This document shows, in pieces, positions 8,915 through 15,619 of a stretch of 64,000 nucleotides of DNA. Both the position numbers and the translations under genes were made by a program. How positions within the stretch are numbered: the first letter of the stretch is position 1; every line of letters begins with the position of its first letter. The notes under the pieces were generated by a model. That model saw only the letters and a list, made by a program, of their open reading frames with translations. It was not told where the DNA came from and made no database searches. This DNA comes from an uncultured Clostridia bacterium (GTDB lineage Bacteria; Bacillota; Clostridia; Lachnospirales; Lachnospiraceae): positions 1-64,000 of the forward strand of contig CAMIZL010000002.1 of the NCBI GenBank assembly GCA_946403295.1, read 5' to 3'.

Positions 8915-9337
8915 TTACTGCAGGAAGACCTTCATGGTAACGGTCGTTCCCTCACCGATACGTGTTTCAATATTCATGTCGTCGCTGTACTTCTTCATGT
9001 TCGGAAGCCCCATTCCCGCACCGAAGCCAAGCGCTCTGACATTTTCCGAGGCTGTCGAATAACCGGCCTGCATTGCAAGCTCGACATTTTCGATTCCGGG
9101 ACCATGGTCCGCAAGTACCATGGTGATCTCCTTCTCGGAAATGGTTACATCGATCGTCCCGCCGTGAGCGTGGATGACCATGTTGATCTCACCCTCATAA
9201 AGAGCGATCGAAACTTTACGTACAATGTCGGGTGCAACCCCGAGTACTTTGAGCTTTGATTTTACGTCACCGGAAGCTTCTCCCGCTCTCGTAAAATCAT
9301 CGCCTGATATAGTATAAGAAAGTTTTACTTCACTCAA
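8915..9337 (-). CDS. Anti-sigma-factor-like HATPase (GHKL) protein
   Basis: The protein has 140 residues starting at a TTG (9337-9335) placed seven bases after GGGGAGGTG. The frame extends further upstream but that part has no family resemblance. It shows the GHKL kinase-like ATP pocket: the N-box is replaced by YEGEINMVIH, then ADHGPGI and GFGAGMGLPNMKKY. This fits RsbW/SpoIIAB-like serine kinases or ATP-binding partners. The start codon overlaps the stop of the preceding DRTGG gene (TTGA), so translation is probably coupled. In the operon it could pass the state of the hydrogenase-like sensor to a partner protein; no anti-anti-sigma factor is present here. Confidence 0.8.
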   Translation of the reverse strand: MSEVKLSYTISGDDFTRAGEASGDVKSKLKVLGVAPDIVRKVSIALYEGEINMVIHAHGGTIDVTISEKEITMVLADHGPGIENVELAMQAGYSTASENVRALGFGAGMGLPNMKKYSDDMNIETRIGEGTTVTMKVFLQ

Positions 9338-9684
9338 TAAGGTACACCTCCCCGAAGTCCGTTGCTGTAGAGGAGGCCACAGGCATTGAACATGCGATGA
9401 TCCGTACACAGGATCGTGATCCCGCGTTCTTTGGCCATCTCGATCATCTCATCCGTGGGCTTCTTGCCACGGATGAAAACAATGCAATATGCGTCGATCA
9501 TCTCGGCGGTCCTGATAACCTGAGGATTGCAAAGGCCGGTGAGGAGCACCGCCTGATCCTTAACATAAGCGAGCACGTCGCTCATCATGTCCGAGCCGCA
9601 GGCGGAGTGGATCTCGCGATCCTTCTGGTCCTCCCCGCAGACATAGGTTCCGTGAAGTATTACCTGTACATCTGAAATCGTCAT
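9334..9684 (-). CDS. DRTGG-domain protein (first of the operon)
   Basis: This 116-residue protein contains YVKDQAVLLTGLCNPQVIRTAEMIDAYC (residues about 40-67, broken here by variable positions), FIRGKKPTDEMI and ITILCTDHRMFNACGLLY. This is the same fold pattern as the DRTGG protein at 7068-7400. It is the first gene of the redox-sensor operon. Its TGA stop overlaps the TTG start of the HATPase gene. The ligand is unknown. An N-terminal Cys pair (Cys16, Cys29) is present, but I have no basis for a metal site. Confidence 0.75.
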   Translation of the reverse strand: MTISDVQVILHGTYVCGEDQKDREIHSACGSDMMSDVLAYVKDQAVLLTGLCNPQVIRTAEMIDAYCIVFIRGKKPTDEMIEMAKERGITILCTDHRMFNACGLLYSNGLRGGVPY

Positions 9685-10367
9685 GTGTTTTCTCCCAATA
9701 TTAATAGTCTGTGCTGTTTAATCCGTCCGATGTTACGATGCTTATATGATAGCACAAAAGGAGCCATTATTAAAGGACAAAACAAAAACAAGCCACGCTA
9801 AGCCACGCTATGCCACACTATCTACCGTCGCGAAGGATTGCACCGATGTCTTCCTTTCATTAGGCCGGCCCCGGGGGAGAGGCACAAGATGTAGTGAACG
9901 TGCGAAACACGGGATGTCCGAAAAGTCAGGCGTGAAAATTACGGGTAAAAAAGACGCCGTTTAAGAGTGATTCACAGCTTTACTGTCCCCGGGTCAAAAC
10001 AAAATTTCTAAGTTCTACTTTTGTAGGTCTTGATTTATTAATTCATAAATTAATTATTTGGAAATCGGGCTTAAAAAGCCGCTTCCTCTTCGCTTTTTGT
10101 GTACATCCCGAACCCCAATATATTGTGTTGCAAGCCGTTCTTCTTTCCGACTTCAATACTGTCTCATACATTAAGAAAACAAAATCCGTTCCCTTCTTTC
10201 GGATGTTTTTCTTTGCTTTCAACGATGTTTTTTCTCTGTTTTTCTTGACAACCTCAGGCATTTACATCATATTTATGGAAATGTATTTTTTTAACTCAAA
10301 CGGGACCGGAAATGCCTGACGTCAGATGAAATACAGGCAGGCAGAGGGCCAAAAAAGGGTATTATAT
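9685..10367. other. Divergent intergenic region without a supported gene
   Basis: This is 683 bases between the minus-strand sensor operon and the plus-strand amidohydrolase. It holds three short tandem copies of (a/t)gccacrcta (about 9792-9820), an AT-rich stretch with attaatt...aattaat (about 10035-10053) and a small hairpin ggcttaaaaagcc. Short open frames on both strands (9746-9964, 10043-10261, 10125-10319) have no ribosome site and biased composition, and I do not call them. Confidence 0.6.
10245..10273 (+). promoter_or_regulatory. Sigma-70-type promoter of the amidohydrolase gene
   Basis: A consensus TTGACA (10245-10250) is followed after 17 bases by CATATT (10268-10273). The predicted start lies near 10280, giving a leader of about 90 nt to the ATG at 10368. 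Confidence 0.6.
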
Positions 10368-11165
10368 ATGATAATCGACATACACACTCATATCTTCGCA
10401 GACGCGCTTGCTCCGCGTGCAAAGCAGGCTCTTATCGACGGTGCCCACGGCGAGTACATGCCGCTTCACGACATGACAAAAGACGCTCTTATTGAGTTTA
10501 TGGACAAATCCGGAGTCGATATTTCGGTAGTGCAGCCGATCGTCACGAAACGTGCGCAATTTGAGAAAGTCAATGATTGGGCTCTGTCCGTTACGGACGA
10601 CAGGATCATTTCCTTCGGAAGCATCTGGCCTCACACCGACGATTGGAAGGAACAGATCGACACGATCGCAAAGATGGGCTTCAAAGGAATAAAATTCCAC
10701 TGTGAATATCAGGATTTCGGGGTCGACGAACCCCGGATGCTCCCCATCTACGACAGGGCTTTTGACAGGGGACTTATCACGCTCTTCCACGCCGGTTACG
10801 ATCCTGCGTATCCCGCGCCTTTCCGCAGCAGTCCCGAACAGTTCGCCAACATTGCAAAGGAACTTCGCGGCGGCACGATCATAGTTGCGCATCTCGGAGG
10901 TTGTAAGCAATGGGAACGCGTTGCCGAATGCTACTCGGGTCACGATGAGATCTATATTGACACATCAATGGGATTTGAGTATTATCCTCACGAAACATTC
11001 CTCGAGATCGTTAAGGCGATCGGCTCGGATCACGTGCTCTTCGGATCCGACTCTCCGTGGAGTGATACAGGTAAAGAGATCGGGATACTCAAAACTCTTC
11101 CGCTTTCGGACGAGGACAAAGAGCTCATCCTTTGCGGGAACGCAAGAAAACTTCTCGGGATATAG
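10368..11165 (+). CDS. Amidohydrolase family (metal-dependent hydrolase)
   Basis: This 265-residue TIM-barrel hydrolase opens with MIIDIHTHIF (metal-binding HxH), continues with GIKFHCEYQDF, LFHAGYDP and IVAHLGGCKQW, and ends with LFGSDSPW (catalytic Asp). This is the amidohydrolase-related family that includes ACMSD-like decarboxylases and uncharacterised hydrolases; the substrate cannot be read from sequence. I chose the ATG at 10368, six to seven bases after AAAGGG, because the motif sits at the very N-terminus in the family. An upstream in-frame ATG at 10326 would add 14 unlikely residues. The GNAT gene follows after 33 bases, so the two are probably co-transcribed. Confidence 0.85.
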   Translation: MIIDIHTHIFADALAPRAKQALIDGAHGEYMPLHDMTKDALIEFMDKSGVDISVVQPIVTKRAQFEKVNDWALSVTDDRIISFGSIWPHTDDWKEQIDTIAKMGFKGIKFHCEYQDFGVDEPRMLPIYDRAFDRGLITLFHAGYDPAYPAPFRSSPEQFANIAKELRGGTIIVAHLGGCKQWERVAECYSGHDEIYIDTSMGFEYYPHETFLEIVKAIGSDHVLFGSDSPWSDTGKEIGILKTLPLSDEDKELILCGNARKLLGI

Positions 11166-11198
11166 CACTCATAAATCCGCATAAACAGAGGCTTTGAT

Positions 11199-11630
11199 AT
11201 GGAAATTAATTTTAAATTTAAGAAAGGCAGAGAGTACATGCATTTGGACGAGATCATGTACCTTCTCTCCCAAACTCACTGGGCAAACAAGCGCCACAAA
11301 GAGACCGTGGAAAAATCGATCGAGGGGTCTCTCTGCTTCGGTGTCTTTGATGACAACGACGTACAGATCGGATTCGGACGTGCCGTGACCGACTACGCTA
11401 CCATGTTCTACATCTCCGACGTCGTGATCGACAAGGATCATCAGGGGCTCGGACTCGGAAGCAAGCTTGTTTCTTTCATAAAATCCGCACCCGAACTTAA
11501 TGGGCTCTGGGGTTTCCTCGGAACCACCGCTGCCGAAGGTTTCTACAGCAAGCAGGGCTTCACCCGCAGCACCGGTTTCTTCATGACCCTCCCCAAAACG
11601 AATCAAGGCGATATTTTCAATGTCAAGTGA
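11199..11630 (+). CDS. GNAT-family N-acetyltransferase
   Basis: This 143-residue protein has the acetyl-CoA-binding segment DVVIDKDHQGLGLGSKLVSF, close to the Q/R-x-x-G-x-G/A consensus, preceded by GFGRAVTDYATMFYI and followed by EGFYSKQGF. These are the standard motifs of GNAT enzymes, which acetylate small amines or protein N-termini. The acceptor is unknown. It lies 33 bases after the amidohydrolase on the same strand. The start at 11199 follows AGAGGC at suitable distance. Confidence 0.85.
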   Translation: MEINFKFKKGREYMHLDEIMYLLSQTHWANKRHKETVEKSIEGSLCFGVFDDNDVQIGFGRAVTDYATMFYISDVVIDKDHQGLGLGSKLVSFIKSAPELNGLWGFLGTTAAEGFYSKQGFTRSTGFFMTLPKTNQGDIFNVK

Positions 11631-11686
11631 TCAACTGTCTGATATAACACTCAAAGCAGTCAAAGCAGTCAAAGGAGGTATCATTC

Positions 11687-13027
11687 ATGAAAACGCTCTC
11701 ACTCTCAAAGACGTCACGTATTTTTGCCACGCTTATGTGCATCGTTTCGATCGTCACGTCGATCGTGTTTTCCCCTGTAACAGCTGTTTCAGCCGCTGAA
11801 GATATCCCCGGGACCGATAGAGGGGATGTGTCGACGGTTTCCGATATCCCCGGGACCGATAGCGGGGATGTATCAACGGTTTCCGATATCCCCGGGACCG
11901 ATAGTGGGGATGTGTCGACGGTTTCCGATATCCCAGGGACCGACGCCATGGATGAGTTTACGCCCGCATACACCCTGGCTCGTGCAAAGGGCAGCGTTAA
12001 GGTGACGAACTCGGCACTCAGTAAGGCATCCGCCAACAAGACGATCAATATCGGCGTCAAAAAGCTTTCAAAGAAGGCTTTTACCGTGAAGGCAAAGATT
12101 GACAACGAAAAGACCGAACTTGTATATATACCTCTCAAGGCGGTCATTAAACAACTCGGTGGTACTTACAAGAAGTCCGGCAGTAAGGTTACTGTTAAAT
12201 ACGAAGTCGGTGCGCTCAGCAGCAAACTTACCTTCAAGGTAGGCAAAGACAACTACTCAATCATAAGCGTTGATCGGGACAACGACGTTTCGGCTGCCGC
12301 AAACGGTCTGGCGTTCGGCAAATCCTGTATTATAGACGGCACTGTTTATGTTCCCATCGAAGCAGTGGCATCCCTTATGGAGAACACGATCTGGGGCGGC
12401 ATGATGGTTTGGGAACTCCAAAAGAAATCCATGCGTATATCCGGCTTCCCCATTCCCGTACAGAAGCAGGCGATCTCGGGCGGTTGGGGTTCGGTTTCGT
12501 CCCCCGCGATCACGCCCGAACTGAGGGCTCTCTTTGACAAAGCATTTGATGGTTACACCGGAGTCAACTTCACTCCCGTCGCATACGTCGCTGTGCAGGT
12601 CGTTGCAGGCTATAATCATCTGTTCATCTGCCGCCGTAAGCCCGTCATCTCGCCTTCCCTTAATCCTATAGAAACCTACGCTTTTGTTGAGATCTACGAA
12701 GATCTTTCCGGCAACGCCGAGTTCACAAACGACATCGACACCGGTATCGAGACCAATATCAACGGCCTCATGGGCGGCTGGCAGCAGTTTGATTACGAAT
12801 CCGTCGATATGTCTAAGTACGGGATGATCGATATGCTTCTCGACATGCTCTCCGAAGGCAAATATAGATCCGTGGCGATCCTCTCAACCCAGATCGTTTC
12901 CGGCGTGAACATCTGCCTTCTTTGTACACGAACCGACGAAAACGGTACGGAAGGTTATTCGTTCGTTTACGCATATATGTCACTCGACGGGTTATCCGCA
13001 GAAATAACGGATTCCATAGATTTTTAA
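11687..13027 (+). CDS. Secreted protein with 14-residue repeats and tandem cystatin-like QVVAG motifs
   Basis: This protein has 446 residues. A signal peptide ends near VSAAED. Three copies plus a partial fourth of DIPGTDSGDVSTVS follow (residues about 39-87). Next comes a region resembling the copper-amine-oxidase N-terminal stalk domain (VYIPLKAVIKQLGG, VYVPIEAVASLM). The C-terminal part carries two related halves: ITPELRALFDKAFDG...TPVAYVAVQVVAGYNHLFIC with ETYAFVEIYEDL, and RSVAILSTQIVSGVNICLLC with YSFVYAYMSLDG. QVVAG and QIVSG resemble the QxVxG loop of cystatins, so a protease-inhibitor role is possible but unproven. The ribosome site AAAGGAGG is strong, and a terminator follows. Confidence 0.8.
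   Translation: MKTLSLSKTSRIFATLMCIVSIVTSIVFSPVTAVSAAEDIPGTDRGDVSTVSDIPGTDSGDVSTVSDIPGTDSGDVSTVSDIPGTDAMDEFTPAYTLARAKGSVKVTNSALSKASANKTINIGVKKLSKKAFTVKAKIDNEKTELVYIPLKAVIKQLGGTYKKSGSKVTVKYEVGALSSKLTFKVGKDNYSIISVDRDNDVSAAANGLAFGKSCIIDGTVYVPIEAVASLMENTIWGGMMVWELQKKSMRISGFPIPVQKQAISGGWGSVSSPAITPELRALFDKAFDGYTGVNFTPVAYVAVQVVAGYNHLFICRRKPVISPSLNPIETYAFVEIYEDLSGNAEFTNDIDTGIETNINGLMGGWQQFDYESVDMSKYGMIDMLLDMLSEGKYRSVAILSTQIVSGVNICLLCTRTDENGTEGYSFVYAYMSLDGLSAEITDSIDF
11801..11948 (+). repeat. 42-bp in-frame tandem repeats
   Basis: Units start at 11801, 11843 and 11885 with a partial fourth at 11927. Each begins gatatccc(c/a)gggaccgat and encodes DIPGTDxGDVSTVS. Near-identity at the DNA level points to recent expansion. 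Confidence 0.95.
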
Positions 13028-13056
13028 GGCACGCACGCTTCCGGAAATATGCAAGC

Positions 13057-13084
13057 AAAAAAGCACCTTGCGGGGTGCTTTTTT
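13057..13084. terminator. Bidirectional intrinsic terminator
   Basis: AAAAAAGCACC pairs with GGTGCTTTTTT around a short loop. It has A-run and T-run flanks on both sides, so it can end both the plus-strand secreted-protein gene and the minus-strand gene at 13103-13486. Confidence 0.9.
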
Positions 13085-13102
13085 GTGTTTGATAAACGTC
13101 TT

Positions 13103-13486
13103 TTATGCCTTTGACAGATCGTTCAGTCGTGTAATGATCATCTCCGCCTCCGCCTCTTCGACGGGTGCCTTAAGGTCGAAAGCGAGGAAAAATCTACCCA
13201 TCGCGCCCGGCATGTCCTTCCCCGGCATGATGCCGCGCAGGTAGGCCTGCGCTATATGGTTTGTGCAAACCCTGCAGTCATTCAGATCCTTCAGGATCTC
13301 GGCCTCCGAAATATCCGGTATGTCGGGAAGTCCGAGGTTTTCACGCATGTAGAGGTGTGCATAGCGCGCCGCGTCGGAGCGCGTGAGCACGGCGTCCGGG
13401 TCGCGCATGTCCTTCGCCTCGGCGATGCCGCGTTCGTACGCCTTCTGCATCCCTAGCAACCGCTCCAGGAACTCTTCTCTTGTCAT
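13103..13486 (-). CDS. Uncharacterised 127-residue protein, weakly SLH-like
   Basis: I do not recognise a family with confidence. The N-terminal half is helical and charged (MTREEFLERLLGMQKAYERG). The C-terminal half contains TRSDAARYAHLYM and a CRVCTNHIAQAYLRGIMPG segment whose spacing recalls S-layer-homology repeats ('I..AY..GIM.G'). There is no signal peptide, so surface anchoring is unlikely; the Cys-x-x-Cys is notable. It has its own ribosome-site candidate (GGGAGA) and ends against the shared terminator at 13057-13084. It lies downstream of the alpha-galactosidase gene on the same strand after 112 bases. Confidence 0.65.
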   Translation of the reverse strand: MTREEFLERLLGMQKAYERGIAEAKDMRDPDAVLTRSDAARYAHLYMRENLGLPDIPDISEAEILKDLNDCRVCTNHIAQAYLRGIMPGKDMPGAMGRFFLAFDLKAPVEEAEAEMIITRLNDLSKA

Positions 13487-13598
13487 TCTGAATCTCCCGC
13501 TTTCTGTAGATGTTCCTAAATCAAAACCGTCGTTCTGTCCATTTAGGCAAACCGTCTGTCATACTTGTCAATCAGGCCTGTCAGGTCAATCGGGAGTT

Positions 13599-15452
13599 TC
13601 AACTACAAGGAGTTACCTTAAAAGTAACATTTCCGTGAGCCGGGATCTCCTTGACGCTTATGTTTCCACCGCTTATCTTTACAGTCTCTTTCGTCCAGAG
13701 ATCCTTAGCTTCATAAGAAGCAGCCGAGAAGAACTTTTCTCTGCCCGCGATCTTGTTCCCGAGCAGTTTTTCTACAGCTGTAAGACTTAGAACTATCTCG
13801 TTTGACGTCTCATCGGAGAGATTAAAGAACGACACCGCGATACTGCCGTCCGCAAGGGGTTTTACCAGCACATCGACGCGGTTGTTGTCTGTTATATAGG
13901 TCTTATCGGGCTGCCCGAACACAGCGGAATTTCCCGGTCCCGGAACTGCCATAACCCTCTTTGCCTGAATACCGAGAGGATCCTGATTGAGCGCTATAAG
14001 GTCCTTGTTGGTCATGATGCTGTGCAGGAGGTCGCCCTTCTTCACAGTCCTTAGATCAAGCCCGAGGACAAGCGGCGCATTAAGCATGCACCACATAGCG
14101 AAATGGGTCCTGTTCATGGTATCATCCACGCCGTTCATTCCGAGCACCATCATGTCGGGGTCGTTCCAACCCTTGTCGAGCCCGGCAAATTCGTCCATGA
14201 CGCAGGCCTTGTTGTACTGTGCGGGGATCGAAGTCGTGTAATCGCTCACCCATCCGCAGTTGCCCGGTTTCCCGTCACTGCCGACGCTGAAAGTGATGTC
14301 GTTGAGGATCCTCCACGAATCACCCACGCGGTAAGCCCAGTTCTGAGGCTGGTTTTTGCCCCACTCACAGACCGAAAGCACGATATCGCGCTCAGGTGCC
14401 GCCGCTCTCATGCATTCAAGGAACTTTGCGTAGGAATAATGAGGATTCTCCTGGCGTCTGTGATTCATGACACGGATGGTATTCTTGCCCGCTTTAAGCA
14501 TGATCTTTATATCGTCTGACCGGATAAACGTTATATTGGCATCCGGCTGTTCCTTTTTATCGTCCGAAACACTGCCTGTCTTCTCCTCGGAAGCATTATC
14601 CCGGGGCGTTTCGGGGAGCAGGTCGTCATAAAAGATCTCGCTTCCGACTCCAACCTGGAGCCACTCGCCTCTGCCTTCCATCTTGGCGGTCGAATAAAGG
14701 ACACTGAAGTGATACTCGCCGTCAGAAGGTACATTTACGTCAAATAAGAGCTCGCTGCTCTCGGGACCGAGAGGCGAACAATCGGGTCCCGGACCGTCTT
14801 TTGTACCGATCCTTGTGACAAAGCCCTCCGGTGAGATCTCCGCTCCGTCACCAACAAGTCTTCCGTCACGGATGGCATTCAGTTCTTTATCTAAGCCCGC
14901 ACCGGAGAGTCTTACCGCCTTGATCGCGGGTGCCCACGAAAAACGGGCGTTTTCGGCCGATGCGAATGTAGCGTTATCCCAGGGATAGTAGCAATTGTCG
15001 ACCTTGATAAAGTCGATATCCCACTCCTTATACGAAGCGGCATCTACCTCCTCGAAACCGCATGTTCCGACAGCCGCGCCTCCGCAGAGGTTCGTGCCGA
15101 TGTCGTTATACATGCCGAACTTAAGCCCCATCGCATGGAGCTTGTCCGCAAGCCCCTTAAATCCCGAAGGGAACTTGATCGTCTCACACGCAAGCTTTCC
15201 GTCCACCCGTTCCTGCCTGTAGCAACCGTCATCGAGGACGATATAGCTGTAGCCGGCATCCTTGAGGCCAAGCTCAATAAATTTCTGCGCCTGAGCCATG
15301 GTGAGGGCTTCCGTGTTCTCGCTTCCGAAAGCATTCCAGCTGTTCCATCCCATCACGGGGAGGCGACCTGCGCGCTTCTGTGGGAGGCGTTCTCCGTTCG
15401 CAAAGCTGTCGTATCTGTACTTTTTGTCTTTTATTACAGGAGGTTTAAGCAT
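13599..15452 (-). CDS. GH27 alpha-galactosidase with an inserted carbohydrate-binding-like domain
   Basis: The protein has 617 residues and no signal peptide, so it is probably cytoplasmic. It shows the GH27 clan-D barrel: PVMGWNSWNAFG, YIVLDDGCY, LKFGMYNDIG, FIKVDNCYYP with the nucleophile Asp152, LSVCEWGKNQPQNWAYRVGDSWR and the acid/base Asp385 in LNDI, then WNDPDMMVLG and a C-terminal beta domain. It should release terminal alpha-galactose or related sugars. Between strands four and five there is an extra module (about 185-345) with LLFDVNVPSDGEYHFSVLY and AGKNTIRVMNHR that looks like a galactose-binding beta-sandwich. It contains a hydrophilic Glu/Asp/Lys loop. The ribosome site is GGAGATAG. 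Its neighbour is a GH10 xylanase, which suggests plant-polymer oligosaccharide use. Confidence 0.9.
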   Translation of the reverse strand: MLKPPVIKDKKYRYDSFANGERLPQKRAGRLPVMGWNSWNAFGSENTEALTMAQAQKFIELGLKDAGYSYIVLDDGCYRQERVDGKLACETIKFPSGFKGLADKLHAMGLKFGMYNDIGTNLCGGAAVGTCGFEEVDAASYKEWDIDFIKVDNCYYPWDNATFASAENARFSWAPAIKAVRLSGAGLDKELNAIRDGRLVGDGAEISPEGFVTRIGTKDGPGPDCSPLGPESSELLFDVNVPSDGEYHFSVLYSTAKMEGRGEWLQVGVGSEIFYDDLLPETPRDNASEEKTGSVSDDKKEQPDANITFIRSDDIKIMLKAGKNTIRVMNHRRQENPHYSYAKFLECMRAAAPERDIVLSVCEWGKNQPQNWAYRVGDSWRILNDITFSVGSDGKPGNCGWVSDYTTSIPAQYNKACVMDEFAGLDKGWNDPDMMVLGMNGVDDTMNRTHFAMWCMLNAPLVLGLDLRTVKKGDLLHSIMTNKDLIALNQDPLGIQAKRVMAVPGPGNSAVFGQPDKTYITDNNRVDVLVKPLADGSIAVSFFNLSDETSNEIVLSLTAVEKLLGNKIAGREKFFSAASYEAKDLWTKETVKISGGNISVKEIPAHGNVTFKVTPCS

Positions 15453-15619
15453 ATTCTATCTCCTTAAATAACTACAGGGTAAATAACTACATGCGTGCCC
15501 GTCCGTCGGGAGCCAATGTTCGCTAGCCGCCGGAGAGCGACGCAGATAAAGCGACGCAAAGCAAAGGTAGAGAGCGTGTTTTTAAAATATCACTATCTAT
15601 CGAGTGTTAATTTCACAAT

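Noticed and set aside
10043-10261. Small Lys-rich minus-strand ORF in the 9685-10367 gap
   Set aside because: There is no ribosome site, no recognisable family and the region is AT-rich with promoter-like sequence.
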